The translations under genes and the position numbers were made by a program. A model generated the notes under the pieces. The model was given only the letters and a program-made list of their open reading frames with translations. It did no database searches and was not told the origin of the DNA. Below, piece by piece: positions 1 to 11,653 of a stretch of DNA of 64,000 nucleotides. How positions within the stretch are numbered: position 1 is the first letter of the stretch; each line of letters starts with the position of its first letter. The stretch spans positions 124,831 to 188,830 of the forward strand of contig WSUB01000074.1 in the NCBI GenBank assembly GCA_019633425.1. The letters run 5' to 3'. This DNA comes from Tulasnella sp. 424 (lineage: Eukaryota > Basidiomycota > Agaricomycetes > Cantharellales > Tulasnellaceae).

Positions 1-1176
1 TCGTGTGAGAAGTGGAACCGAGACTGGTCATCACCGAGGCCAGCGCGTAAATTTCCTGGGTAAAGGCCGCTAGGTCCGTCGGGCGATACATTCTGAGGGG
101 GGAGGTTGAATTCTAAGTGCCGTGATGTTCTGCTGGGACTTTGGTAAGGAGTGACGGTGGTTACAGGCTGACGGAAGACCATGAATATTGCGAGGACGGT
201 GACGACATGGTTGGTTTCTGCGATCGGTTGGGAAACACATCATGTGCGGTATTACTGAACTCCGAGTTCGGACCCTCATCACATCATATGCTCAGGGTTC
301 TCGCCTCTCTGTCCAACCCTTCAACGCCCGACTGAAGATAATTGTGGTAGCAAAACTATACCGTCATATTCCCCTCCTTGATCCGTCTTTAAGGTTATCG
401 ACTCTCGCTCTTTCAGATTGCTCCGGGGTAGGACACCGTGACGACTGTGAAGTCAGGTCTCCCTTACACTGAGGAAAACTTGAATTTTAGTCTTGAGTAA
501 GGACTGGAGGGCCAAGTTTCTCTCGGGGCCATCCAAAACTCTTTCGTGTGCTGGCCAATCTAGCTGGGAGGGCTTGGATAAAATCGCTTACCTCTCTATA
601 TGTCGATGCGCGGCCGCCCGTTCACGGGTTGGCCCGTCCAATCCCGAGCCCCGTGAGACCTGGGGACGAGTCCGTGGATCTCTTTTTTGCTCCAATCTTG
701 CCAAATGTAGATGCAAGAGGAACCCCCAAAGAATCCCTCGTTTGTGCAACAGGGAGAGTGTACCTGGAAGCAAAGTTGAAGTTCTTCTGAATCGAAGGAT
801 ATCTATGACCAGGGCACATATCCAGGCCGAAGGTTCCACTCGAGGTTACCATTAATCATATCTGATACGCTCTCTCGGGGCCAGGAAGCCACGCTTCCCC
901 AGACATATTCAATGCACTGTCTATTTTTATGCTCGGCAAGAGGCAAGACTATAAGAATCCACGCGTGGCAAAATCTCGGATTCTCATGTGGGTGCCTTGG
1001 TCAGATATCCCTCTGGGAGCGACTTGGAAGTGTAAACGGTTCTTCACCTAAAATAGTATTCTGGACGAAGTTGGGGGTGGAATGGCGAAGTTATGCACTC
1101 CGCCGATGAGCCACTTCAGAGGCGCAGCTCAATACTACGTTCCGCTCTCTTGGGATTTCGCGCCGCTTTATTGCCC
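1..1176. repeat. Segmental duplicate of the 7.64-8.78 kb interval
   Basis: This stretch holds no intact gene. It runs roughly parallel to 7640-8780: first the 5' end of the RING gene, then its upstream DNA, then the promoter flank of the secreted-protein gene. The first 60 bases are a patchwork. Bases 1-22 resemble 2926-2945, and bases 24-50 match the TPR-coding repeat of the kinase gene near 17127-17150 (shared TGGTCATCACCGAGGCCAGC). The part from about 740 to 1176 is the upstream block shared by all four secreted-protein genes. Confidence 0.7.
70..265 (-). pseudogene. 5' fragment of the RING-H2 gene
   Basis: On the minus strand this matches the first ~60 codons of the RING gene at 7843-7650, including the segment around NQPCRH/ETNHVV, but small indels destroy the frame. 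Everything downstream of it in the parent gene is missing. It came along with the duplicated block 1-1176 and is not expected to make a product. Confidence 0.6.
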
Positions 1177-1183
1177 TATAAAA
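1177..1183 (+). promoter_or_regulatory. TATA box of secreted-protein gene 1
   Basis: TATAAAA lies exactly 60 bases before the ATG at 1237. The same spacing is kept in all five members of the family in this window. Confidence 0.7.
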
Positions 1184-1236
1184 TCCTACACTGTTCTTAA
1201 GAAATCCCCTCCCTCTGCGTCTCTCAACGTTTTACC

Positions 1237-1959
1237 ATGGTCCACTTGAAGACTCTTGCTCTTGGTTTGCTCTCTCTCGCTGCCCCCTCGCTGAAGGCGG
1301 CGCCGATAGCAGATGTTTCCGAACGGAGTAACATAGTCTGCTTTATTGTCGTCCATGGCCCTTCTACTACTGTAAGGAGCAACCGATATACCTTGTATAT
1401 TCTGAGATTGACAATAGTGTCCACGGACTACAGGCCATTACCCCTGGCACGGCAGTCACAGGTCTTCAGCTCGCTCGCAGCAGCAGTACGCCGATTTTTT
1501 TTTATCTCGCTATGCTTTACTTAATTTAAGCTTGCTGTTCATTTATAGCTGGCGCGGTCATTCTGGCTACCGAGGGCTTCGCGACTCTGGTCAGCTACAG
1601 CAACGGTGGTTTCGGAGAGTTTGCACTCTGCCATTACTATTGGCTGAACATCGGAAATTCAACCCATTCGTACAAGCCTCTGTAAGTTACCTATCTTTCT
1701 CTCCTAAAGCATTGCGACCCTAATGCCGACTTCATATAGGTCTTGGGATACCGACCAGGAGACTACCAATTGGTCCGCTGGTTCCGGCCAGATTATTACC
1801 GCCTTGGGAACAAGCACGTATTCGACGACGTCTACATTCTTGGCATGCAACGAGAGTGATTCTTGGACGCTGTACCTTCAGACCGGAAAGGAAGTTCCAT
1901 CAGACGTTACTTGTGTGGAGACCCAATTGCAAACCGGAACGGAAAGTTCGATTGCGTGA
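1237..1959 (+). CDS. Small secreted protein, tandem family, copy 1
   Basis: Four exons (1237-1371, 1434-1485, 1549-1681, 1740-1959) give 179 aa. A signal peptide is visible at about residues 1-22 (MVHLKTLALGLLSLAA...), with probable cleavage after KAA. The mature part has four cysteines (35, 90, 143, 165), likely two disulfides. Conserved stretches are AITPGTAVTGLQL, HYYWLNIG, SYKPLSW and FLACNES. Introns sit at phases 0, 1 and 2. I do not recognise the domain. The function is unknown; an extracellular role such as a wall, effector or defence protein is only a guess from the secretion signal and the tandem copies. The three exon joins are supported by identical borders in copies 2-4 and in the distant relative at 44.1-44.9 kb. 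Confidence 0.85.
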
Positions 1960-3378
1960 TCCAGGAGTTACACTCTGAAGCATCCTCCATTGTGACTTCT
2001 TTCATGAATATATGTATCAGAATAAAAATCGGGTTTAAAAGAGTCCATCCAGGTGAATTTGTGTGCCTTTGCCACCCTTGTTATATCGCGCGATTCAAGG
2101 GAACTTTGCGACATGGCCGGCTTATTCACTTGCAGCTCACTAACCGTCATTCGCCTTGAACCTAACTATAGAGTGGCGCGGAGAGGCACCGGCTTTCTTG
2201 ACTGTCCTGCTAAGAAAACAATGCAATAGCTGTATACCAGGTGTATATACAAATGCTGTATTTAAAGGTGATAATAGACTACTCAGCTGAGTCGAGGATA
2301 TCTTCGCCCCCCTCAAGAGCCAAGTACCATCCGGTATTTTACCACTATTTCTGATTCTTATTTTGAGGTCTTGGATCCCGCCATTTGGTTGTTCGTTGCG
2401 CGCGTGTTTCGATCGTACACTGGCCACTTCCTACTATAAGAAGCGAGTTTGGATATCAGGATGAACCATGAATGTGGTACCTCTTGGGAGAGTCTTCCAC
2501 TGCGTTTCTTCTGTTAGCAAATCGCCCATGCTTTGAGGGTTGCGTTCAGCCAATGACGCGGCGGTAGGTTGATCAGGGGCTTTCGTAAATTTAGGGGTTG
2601 GAATTACGTCAGCGGCTTCGCCAGGTCTCCGCGAAGTGATAAAAGGCGCCTTTGATCTCGAAGCAGGTTTATGGCTCTCTGTGGCATCGGCGAGCTCACT
2701 ATGGAGATAATTTTGCTAATACACACTCAGTAACTTCAGTAGTTTGCCTTTCTGAAGGAACATGTTGACGTCACTCGCTTCGAATTCACTGCCATGTCAC
2801 AGGTCATCTAATCCTCGGTTTCCTGCTCTCAGCCATTTAGCTAAGTTGTCATTTTCCATAGTATTCGATTCTTTGATGTCAATATCGTGTTTGCGTCGGC
2901 GGCTGCGTGGCCGAGACGGATTAGTGCTCATGTGAGAAGTAGAACCTAGGGCGGGGTGAATTCTCGTCACGGTCCCCGGCAAAGGTTGCCGGTGAGCGCA
3001 TTCATGAACACCTCATTTAGATCCGGTTTATGACGCGCATTCGGCGTTGTCAGATTTTACTGCGCAACTGCATCCCGAAGTTCTATCTGGGGTTGTGAAC
3101 CGTTGCATTCCCTCGAAGGTCAGACAGCCTAGACCTCGGGAAGTGCAACCATTGAAATGAGAGCAATCCTGCCGCTTACAAGTCTTACTATGGGCCGTAT
3201 GTTTGGTGCTTAACTAACATAGTCATTGGACGCCAAGATGTCTCGGGGACTGTGGCTTACGTAACGCTACCGATTCCAGCCCGTTTGGACAATCCTCCTT
3301 TTGCCGCCAAACCTTTTCCTTACGTCTCCCTGCCCCTTCTTCCAACGACATCACGCTCTGCAGAATATCGAAACACAA
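1960..3378. repeat. Shared 3' flanks of the secreted genes, no intact gene
   Basis: Bases 1960-2540 parallel 5248-5770 behind copy 2. Bases about 2570-2760 instead parallel the 3' flanks of copies 3 and 4 (GATTACGTCAGC-type block near 9740 and 12540). From about 2940 on, the DNA parallels the region upstream of the DUF2236 gene (10.09 and 12.88 kb). I see no supported gene here. Confidence 0.6.
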
Positions 3379-4035
3379 ATGTCTACGTATACGTCACGTA
3401 TCCTCCTTTCCGAACTGCCACCCGAGTCTGACACCCCCGGGTCGTCCTGAGGATTTGAACGACGTTCCACTCGGAGATTTGGGAGCCATGGTTCGTCTGG
3501 GACAATCAGTGCGAGAAATTCAATACATGGAACGGTGTGTTCATAGGGTTGTCTGGTAGCCGTTCGGACAGGGGCCTTTGACCGTCGAGTTCACTTTTCT
3601 TGACCGGGGTTCAAGAGGGAGCCAAAGATTAGACCCACTCGCAGATAATACGCCGGAAGACTCAAAGACTTGTTCCCTCCCTCGGCCGCAACGCCAAGAC
3701 ACGCCTTGAAGCTCTTCAGTCGAAGGCGGCTTCCGTGATGGATTCGCAGCGTACGTGGTCTAGCTGCCACTGGTGCTGAGGTTTCCTGCTCGCTGATCGA
3801 CTCTTTGTCATCGCACTCCCCCCTTTTCACAGCTCGCGTATCTCTCGTATACTCAGATCGACTTCATACCTCGTTCCGCCGAACGGAAGCAGCTGGACTC
3901 ACGACAGAGGCTGGAAAAGAGCGAACCGTAATGAGGTTGCTCGAGAACCTCCGATTCGTCATTATCATCGGTGGAAGTCTACCTCCCGCTCTAAGAGACC
4001 CGAACGTGTCCAACAAGGACGAGATCAGTGTCTTT
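3379..4035 (+). pseudogene. Truncated 5' copy of the DUF2236 oxygenase-like gene
   Basis: It parallels 13331-14175. The start, the WFVWD segment, the DPLAD segment and the block AKERTVMRLLE...DPNVSNKDEI are all recognisable. An early in-frame stop follows the PPESDTP segment, part of exon 2 is deleted, and the copy stops at DEIS, where the promoter block of secreted gene 2 is joined (about 4030-4050). The catalytic region is absent. Confidence 0.75.
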
Positions 4036-4463
4036 GTCTTAGCATGGGAGGAAGAGTGTACCTGGAAGCAAGGCTGAAGTTCTTCTGAATAGAAGGACCG
4101 GGGCAGATATCTGGGCCGAAGGTTCCACTCGAAGTTACCATTAACCATATCTGACACGCTCTCTCGGAGTCAACAAGCCGCGCTTCCACAGACATTTTCA
4201 ATGCACTGTCTATTTTTATACTCGGTAAGAGGGAAGACTGCAAGAATCCTCTCGTGGCAAAATCTCGGATTCTCATGTGGATGCCTTCCTTGAATGTCCC
4301 TCTGAGAGCGACTTGGAAGCATAACCGGTTCTTCACCTAAAATGGTATTCTGACCGAAGCTGTCGGTGGAATGGCGAAGTTACACTCCGCCGATGAGCCA
4401 CTTCACAGGCACGGCTCCATATTACGTTCCACTCTCTTGAGAATTCACGCCGCTTTGTTGGCG
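4036..4463. repeat. Shared upstream block of secreted gene 2
   Basis: From GTGTACCTGGAAGCAAGG onward it parallels about 740-1176, 8350-8780 and 11155-11590. It appears to be the minimal promoter-bearing unit that was copied with each secreted-protein gene. Confidence 0.65.
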
Positions 4464-4470
4464 TATAAAA
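4464..4470 (+). promoter_or_regulatory. TATA box of secreted-protein gene 2
   Basis: TATAAAA, 60 bases before the ATG at 4524. Confidence 0.7.
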
Positions 4471-4523
4471 GCCTACGTCGCTCTGAGGAAATGCCCCCCC
4501 TCTGCGTCCCTCAACGCTTCACC

Positions 4524-5247
4524 ATGGTCCACTGGAAGACTCTTGCTCTTGGTCTGCTCTCTCTCGCTGCCTCCTCGTTGAAGGCGGCGCCGATGGCAGA
4601 TGTATCCGAACGGAGTGGCGTGGTCTGCTACGTTATCGTCCATGGTCCTTCCATTACTGTAGGGAGTGATTGATATACTGTGAATGTCCTGAGATTGACG
4701 ACAGGGTCCTTTTTGGACTACAGGCCATCACCCCCGGTACGGCAGTCACAGGCCTTGAGCTCGCTCGTAGCAGCAGTACGCTGAATTTTTATCTCAATAT
4801 GCTTTACTTAGCTTAATCTTGCTGCTCATATCTAGCTGGAGCGGTCACTCTGGCTGCCAGTGGCTTCGAGACTCTGATCAGCTACAACAACGGTGGTATC
4901 GGAGAGTTTGAATTCTGCCATTACTATTGGCTGAACATCGGAACTTCAACCCATTCATACAAGCCTCTGTAGGTTCCCTATCTCTTTTCCCTTAAAACAT
5001 TGCGACCTTAATGCCGACTTCATATAGGTCTTGGGGATACGACGACGAGGAGACCTTGAATTGGTCCGCCGGTTCCGGCCAGATTGTTACCGCCTTGGGA
5101 TCAAGCACGTATTCGACGACGTCCACATTCTTAGCATGCAACGAGAGTGGTTCTTGGGCGCTGTACCTCCAGACCGGAACGGATGTTCCACCAGGCGTTA
5201 CCTGTGTGGCGACCCAATTGCAAGTCGGAGCGAATCCGATTGTGTGA
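4524..5247 (+). CDS. Small secreted protein, tandem family, copy 2
   Basis: Exons 4524-4658, 4724-4775, 4836-4968 and 5028-5247 give 179 aa, with exon lengths identical to copy 1 (135, 52, 133, 220). The signal peptide reads MVHWKTLALGLLSLAASSLKAA or so; four cysteines are kept. It differs from copy 1 by scattered substitutions such as SWGYDDEETLNW for SWDTDQETTNW. The whole unit seems to have landed directly on a broken DUF2236 gene. Function unknown. Confidence 0.85.
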
Positions 5248-6193
5248 TCGTGGAGTTACACGCTGGAGCACTCCTCTGCTGCCTCTCGTTCATGAATATA
5301 TGTATCAGAATAGAAAATGGGTTTAACCGAGTCCATACAGATGAATTTGTGTGCCTTTACCCTTGTTATGAGGCGCGATCCAAGGGAATTCTACATGGCC
5401 GGCTTAATCAGCCCACTCACCGTCATTCGCCTTCAACCTAACTGAACAACCGTGCGGAGGGGCGCCGACTTCCTCGACTGTCTTGTAAAAAAAAAACAAT
5501 GCAATAACTGTATATCCGGTGTACAAATGCAGTATCTAAAGATGATAGTAGACTACTCATCTGGTTCTATCTTCGTCTCCCTCAAAGCCCCTTATCATCC
5601 ATTTTACCACTGTTTCTGATTTTTATTTTGGGGTCTCGGATCCCGCTGTGGTTGTTCCTTGGGCGCGCGTTTCGATCCCACACTGCCCCCTTCCTACTTT
5701 AAGAGAACGAGTTGGATATCGTGACGAATCGTGACTGTGGTTTCTCTGGGGACAGTCTTCCACTGCATCTGGTTTACGCAAAAGGACGGTTTCCGACCAG
5801 GAAAACCAACATAAAATCCACGGCACTATTCCTAGAGCAGCTTCGAGGATGAGATTATTTCAAGTCGACGGCGCTGCTGTAGGATGAGAAACCCAACTGC
5901 CTAAAGGCGGTGGACGGGAGAGCTGGACAATCGAGCCATGGTCCTCCGCACTGCATGTGTTTGGGTAGTTTCCGTGCTTACAGCCTCACCGCTTCCGGCA
6001 CTCTGAAGCATTGACAATGACTTTTCTCTGGAATCCGCGAGGGTCGTTACGGAGAGAGGACGAGTCTCTGCGCCTTGATTGGTGGATATTCCGTCAGGTG
6101 TGACGAGATTCTTGACAGCGAAGGGCTCAGTGGCTAACCACGCAGTATATACCTAATCAACGGTATCTGAACAAACAACTAGGTATATTGTGC
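5248..6193. other. Non-coding: duplicated 3' flank, then unique sequence
   Basis: Bases 5248-5770 parallel the 3' flank of copy 1, including a run of nine or more A after TGTCTTGT. Bases 5770-6193 hold nothing I can support; they include the 3' end region of the minus-strand RING gene. Confidence 0.5.
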
Positions 6194-7843
6194 TCATGTT
6201 GGATCACTGCTAAGGGGACCTCGGCAAGTCGGGCAATTCTCCTTGATCGCGGCCCATCTCTCCAAGCAGGCCGCATGGAACCTAAAAGTTAAATGCCGAG
6301 TCAGGGGCGCTCAGCCCTCTCGACCGCAATCCATAGTGACGGGGGTGGACTCACGGATGCCGACAACGAAGTATAATAGCACTATCTCCCGCAGCAAACT
6401 GGGTAAGGCAAATTCCACACCTCTCTACCCGGACACCCCCGAGCGAAAGCTTGAGCTTCAATTTTCCCTCCGCGTTGTACCGACGACTTTCCTCAGTCAC
6501 GGGCGAGGGTTTCAGCCCTGCCCTACCCAGTGGATCTGGTCTGCGAGGGGCTGTAGCCACAGCCGAGGGACCTATGATCTCTTCCAGAGTCAGAAGAGTC
6601 TAAAATGTGAAAACGTCATAATTAGTCATGTTTCCCATGGATGGAGTCTAGAACCCGCTTGCCAACTGACCTCGTAATCGACACCTTGCGCGGTTTCGTC
6701 GTGCTCTAATGTCGAGACAACCCAGTCCAAGTCCGTAATGTCCATGAACTGTGTTGCCGTGGTCGAAGAAGGGCCGCCATCCGAGTGAGCTCTTCTGATC
6801 ATGCTTGGTCGGTCCGCATCACTGAGGACTTGAGATACCCGTCGTGGAAGCGGGTTTGTTGTCTCAGCTCCTTGTGTATCTGGAATAGTGGGAAGTGGAC
6901 GCCGGCCTGCTCGTAGACTGGATGAGGGGTCGGTCGAGACGATTCCGAAAGGGAAGAATGGCGTTGTTGGGACTGGGTTGTCGCCCGCTGTGGGGAAGGG
7001 TAACATTGATCCAAGAGGTGGTGGATCGGAAGGGGAGGCTGGGTTCGAGACTGATCTTGGTAGTGTCGAAGAGAACGAAGATGAGGGATCCGCAGGTAAG
7101 GTTAACGAGTTATAGTCTGGAGGTGGGATGTCTAGCGTATCGCTGACTCGAGTCGGCAGCTGGGGCGTTGAAGTGGTCGAACGAGACCTCCCATCTCTAT
7201 CATAAATGTACGCAGAGAGCCGAGCGTACTCATTCCATCCATCATTTTGAGGTGCTGGAGAGCGCGAAGGGGTAAATTGCTGCGCCTGCACTTCCGCTGA
7301 TCGTGGCCGACTGACACGTGGTGGCGTCCCACTCCCAGCGGGATCTCGAATGTCCGGACCGTACGACAATACCCCAGACATTGGTCGACTCCGGGACGCT
7401 CCGTCTCTTGAACTCGACCGGCCGGACGGGGAGGGACGCCGTCTGTCCTTATGTTCTGATTTTCCTGTTGAAGAAAGGAGTTTCTCTCCTATCGCGTTCG
7501 CAGTTAACGCGTTAACAAGCAGCACCGGTAAAATTTTATTATTAGACTCACTCTCATTCCTAAGCTCAGGTGGCAAATATTGGTCATTTATAGTGGTGTT
7601 GGACGACAAAACTAGGGTGGAGCTGCTGCGCTCTCGTCTTCGTAGCCGGGGTCTGCCAGGCCCGTTGGACGATCCATCCTGTGGGGGAGGTTCTAAGTGC
7701 CTCGATGTTCTGCTGCTGGTACGTTGGTAAGGAGTGGTGGTGGTTGCAGATTGACGAAGGTCCATGAATGTCGCAAGACCAGTGACGACATGGTTGGTTT
7801 CCGGGTTCGGTTGGGATGGCGAGAAACGCATCACGTGGGACAT
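6194..7843 (-). CDS. RING-H2 finger protein (probable E3 ubiquitin ligase)
   Basis: Three exons on the minus strand (7843-6671, 6599-6355, 6281-6194) give 501 aa. The first ~390 residues are Ser/Pro/Arg-rich and look disordered. The C-terminus carries a complete RING-H2: C452, C455, C470, H472, H475, C478, C489 and C492 (CGIC...CRHPFHAAC...CPTC). The last intron splits the CRHP/FHAAC core at phase 2, and only the spliced form restores the motif, which supports the model. Such domains usually recruit an E2 enzyme for ubiquitin transfer; the target is unknown. The start at 7843 is the first ATG in frame; a later one (MDLRQS, near 7765) is possible. Its 5' end has been copied to 70-265. Confidence 0.8.
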
Positions 7844-8779
7844 TTGCCGAACGGCAGACCGGTGCTCTTAAGTCCGAAACCGGGCCGAACCGTCGCTTCC
7901 TTTCCACATCCTCACCTCCCCGCCCATTCCTTCGAGTCTCGACTGAGGATTACATCCCTATGCCGCTACTTATCCATCTTCAATCTGTCTGGGACCTTGT
8001 CGACTCTGGCTCTCTCCCAGATAGCCCCGGCGCAGGGTACGACTGTGAGGTTAGGCGTTGCTGCTGGGGAAAACTGGGATCTGGTGTTGAATAAGGACTG
8101 GAGGGCCAATTTCTCTCGGAGTCGTGAAGGTGGCTTCGCTGTGTTGGCCAGTCGCACTGAAAGGGCTTGGATAAGATCGCTTACCTCTCTCGGCGACGGT
8201 GAACGGCCGCCATTTCACGGGTTGGCGCGTCCAAGCCCGAGCCCGTCCGTCCGTTCTCACAGCTGGGGACGAGTCCGTGGATCTCTTTCTTCTTCTCTAA
8301 TCCCGCCAAATGTGAATGCAAGTGGCGCCTCGAACGTATCCTTCGTTCACACAACAAGAAGGCTGCTCCTGGAAGCGAGGTCGGCCTGCTTCGGAATAGG
8401 AAGGATCTCCAGGACCAGGGCGCATATCCACGCCGAAAGGTCACCTCAAGGTTACCAATCATGTTCGACACACTCTCTCGGAGCCAACAAGCCGCGCTTC
8501 CACAGACATTATCGTCGCAGTATCTATTCTTATTCTTATGCTCGGCAAGCGGCAAGAGGCAAGACCACGAGAAGGCTCTTGGTAAATTCTCGGATTCTCA
8601 TGCGGCTGCCTTCATAACATGTCCCTCTGGAAGCGACTTGGAAGTGTAGGCGGTTCTTCACCCAAAACAGTATTTTGGAAGGGAACGGTGAAGTTATGTG
8701 CTCCGCCGACGAGCCACTTTAGAGGTACAGCTGACTACTGTTTTCCGCTCTCTTCCGATTTCGGGCCGCTTCATTGGTG
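7844..8779. repeat. Upstream DNA shared by the RING gene and secreted gene 3
   Basis: The region lies between the divergent RING gene and secreted gene 3. It parallels 250-1176; bases 8100-8780 also resemble 11090-11590. No coding region is supported. It may drive both genes. Confidence 0.55.
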
Positions 8780-8786
8780 TATAAAA
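8780..8786 (+). promoter_or_regulatory. TATA box of secreted-protein gene 3
   Basis: TATAAAA, 60 bases before the ATG at 8840. Confidence 0.7.
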
Positions 8787-8839
8787 GCCTGCACTGTTTT
8801 CAAAAGATGCCTTACCTCTGCGTCTCTCAACACTTCACG

Positions 8840-9552
8840 ATGGTCCACTGGAAAACTTTTGCTCTTGGTCTGCTGTCTCTCGCTTCTTCCACTCTGAAGG
8901 CGGCCCCTGTTGCACGAGCATCCGAACGGTCTGGTGCGAGCTGCCTTGTTATCGTCGAAGGCCCTCCTACTACTGTAAGGAGCAACCGATATACTTTGTA
9001 TATTCTGAGACTGACGACGATGTCCACGGACAGGCCATTACCCCTGGCACGGCAGTCACAGGTCTTCAGCTCGCTCGCAGCAGCAGTAAGCCGATTTTTT
9101 ATCTCGCTATGCTTTACTTGATTTGAGCTTGCTTTTCATATATAGCAGGCGCGGTCACTCTGGCTGCCAGCGGCTTCGCGACTATGATCAATGGCAACAA
9201 TGGCGGTTTCGGAGAGTTTTACTTCTGCAATTACTACTGGCTGAACATCGGGACCTCAGCTCATTCATACAAGCCTCTGTAAGTCATTTAACCTTCTCAG
9301 TGTAGAGTTGCAACCGTAATGCCGCCTCCATATAGATCGTGGGGATACGACGACGAGGAGACCTTCAATTGGTCCTTCGGTTACAACCAGATTGTTACCG
9401 CCTTGGCAACAAGCACGTATTCGGCGACGTCGACCTTCGTGGCATGCAACGAGAGTGGTGAATGGGTGCTGTACCTCCAGACCGGAACGGATGCCCCACC
9501 GAGTACTTGTGTGGAGACCCAATTGGAAGTCGGACCGAATCCGGTTGGATGA
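8840..9552 (+). CDS. Small secreted protein, tandem family, copy 3
   Basis: Exons 8840-8974, 9034-9085, 9146-9278 and 9336-9552 give 178 aa; the last exon is one codon shorter than in copies 1 and 2. The signal peptide is at residues 1-22 and the four cysteines are kept. This copy and copy 4 form a pair (YCF/FCNYYW, GTDAPPSTC) distinct from the pair of copies 1 and 2. Exon 3 uses a slightly altered acceptor (TATAG/CAGGC) that still keeps the frame. Function unknown. Confidence 0.85.
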
Positions 9553-10489
9553 TCGGGAGTTACACACCAGAGTACTCCACTGTACCCCATTTATGAAAAT
9601 GTCAGAATTAAAGCTTGGGTTTAAACGAGTCCATACAGTTCACTTTGTGTGCCTTTGCCTTTGTTTGCGAGAAACGTTATATGACCAGCTAAATCAGCTC
9701 AATGACCACCATTCACGATCCTTCGGCTGGCCATGGCTCGTTAAGGGGTCGGGATTACGTCAGCAGCTTCGTTCACCCCACAGCCCACAGTCCCCACGAA
9801 GTGGTAAAGGCGCCTTTAATTAATTTTGAAGTATGCGTGTGGCATTCTGTGGTGTTTGCGAGCTCATATGGAGGTAGGTTTTGCGGACGCACTCTCAATT
9901 AGCACCTTCAGTGGTCCGCTTTCAAGATAGTGACACTTTGACTCGCTGGTTCCCTACCACAGGATCTCACGGCGGTTATCCAATCGTTGTCTTCTTGCTC
10001 GCTGTTATTTCGCGGTCAGGTTCCATCAGACTACGATGCTTTGATACCCCGTCGTTTGCATATGCAGCTGCATTCCCTTTTGAAGTGTACACCAGGACGG
10101 GGTAAATTACCATCCCCCAAGCAAAGGCTGCAAGTGCCCGCATTCATGAACACCTAGTTTCGGCCCGCTTTATGATGCGCATTTGGCGTTGACTGTTTGT
10201 CTGGTAACTCGACATTCCGAGCTTGTGCATCCCGAGTGGCATCCCCCAACCACAGAGAGCCTAAATCTAGGAAAGTCATAACGATCGGTCCCTTCAACTC
10301 GTCTTTCCGCTGTTTACGAGTCCGATTACGCGCCGCATGATTGGGGTTTGTTGTTTGGACGCCAAGAGAGTTCGGGGTCACTTGTCTACGTCACACATGT
10401 ACAACCTATTCCGACCGTTTGCACAAAATCTCCTTTTTACCATTATCACCTGCCAACCCTTTTTCCTTATATCCCAACCACCACCGGGT
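9553..10489. repeat. 3' flank of copy 3 joined to a DUF2236 promoter fragment
   Basis: Bases 9553-10080 parallel 12364-12860. Bases about 10090-10480 parallel the DNA upstream of the intact DUF2236 gene (12880-13290), but the gene itself is missing: near 10488 the sequence switches to a kinase remnant. No gene supported. Confidence 0.6.
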
Positions 10490-11146
10490 GATTTGCGAGT
10501 GTGAAGATACTTGACACCCTCGAATGTATCCTTAATCTCAAATAAGAACGCCATTAGCTTTTCCTGACTCTTTCGCGTGGACCATTCTCGCCGACCAATG
10601 AAACGCGTGCCGGAATTTCCCAAGTGGCAAGTAATTCGCTAACGTTTTCATTCGACTCCCAAACTAACACTATCCAGGCCTGTCCCTCCTCGAGGTCTTC
10701 AACGAAGCCAACCAGTTTGACGATGTTCGCGTGTGAAAGCCCAGCCATTATCTCCACTTCATGAGCAAATTCCTAAAAGAGATTCATTAACTTCTCCGGA
10801 GGTGATCGCAAAGTTTATCGGTCTTACGTTCAAGAACTTCTTTTGGTTGATGCCCCGGTGATATCGAACCTTCTTGACCGCCAACACCTGTTCATCGTTC
10901 ACGTTCTCCCTTCCAAACGTCCCCTGGACCACTTGTGCGTGGCCACCACTCCCGCGAGAACCCTCCGAGGTAAAGGTGAGCGCGCTAGGGTGAATTCGGT
11001 AGCTTGAGAAGCCATCCAGTCTCTGCCGCTGCAGTATTCTCGTCAACGCTTTTGAGCCAATCGTGCACGGGAAATCGCGCTCACCACTTTATTCGGCACC
11101 GTTCGAGCGCGGGAGTCTGAGGTCTGCTCTTTGTTTCCGTCAATAC
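10490..11146 (-). pseudogene. Remnant of a kinase-TPR gene (kinase part only)
   Basis: On the minus strand it parallels 19500-18830 of the kinase-TPR gene. Recognisable are RQRLDGF, LAVKKVRYHR, the MAGLSHANIVKL helix, the hinge region and TFEGVKYLHTR. It stops just before the HGDLKS loop, where a DUF2236 promoter fragment is joined, and its 5' side is cut by the secreted-gene promoter block near 11146. The activation segment, the C-lobe and all TPRs are lost. Confidence 0.75.
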
Positions 11147-11593
11147 AACCAGAAGGGTGTTTCTGGAAGCGAGGTCGATCTGCTTCTGAATAAGAAGGGA
11201 CTCCAGGGCCAGGGGATATATCCAGGCCGGAATTTCCCTTCGAAGCTGCCATCTATACTTGGCACGCTCCCTCGGAGCCAACAAGGCACGCTCCCACAGA
11301 CATTTTCGACGCAAGGTCTATTTTTATGCTCAGAAAAAGCCACAGTCCACCAGGAGAATCCTCTCTTGGCAAAATCTCGGATTCTCGTGTGCCTGCCTTC
11401 TCATGTGCCTGCCTTCATAACATGTCCCTCTGGGAACGACTTGGAAGCGTAGACGGTTCTTCACCTAAAATAGTGTTTCGAAAGAAGCTGTCGAGGGAAT
11501 GGCGAAGTTACGTGTTCCACCGATGAGCCACTTTAGAGGTATAGCTGACTACTGTGTTCCGCTCTCTTCGGATTTTGGGCCTCTTCATTGGCG
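11147..11593. repeat. Shared upstream block of secreted gene 4
   Basis: It parallels the promoter blocks of the other three copies. A short direct repeat, TCTCGTGTGCCTGCCT followed by TCTCATGTGCCTGCCT, occurs at about 11382-11415 and is not present in the other copies. Confidence 0.55.
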
Positions 11594-11600
11594 TATAAAA
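11594..11600 (+). promoter_or_regulatory. TATA box of secreted-protein gene 4
   Basis: TATAAAA, 60 bases before the ATG at 11654. Confidence 0.7.
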
Positions 11601-11653
11601 GCCTATAGTGTTTTCAGGAGATGTCTTCCCTCTACGTCTCTCAACGCTTCACC

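Noticed and set aside
7697..8617. Open frame of about 306 codons on the plus strand
   Set aside because: It covers the RING gene's start on the opposite strand and the duplicated promoter block; the parallel copy at 1-1176 does not keep the frame.
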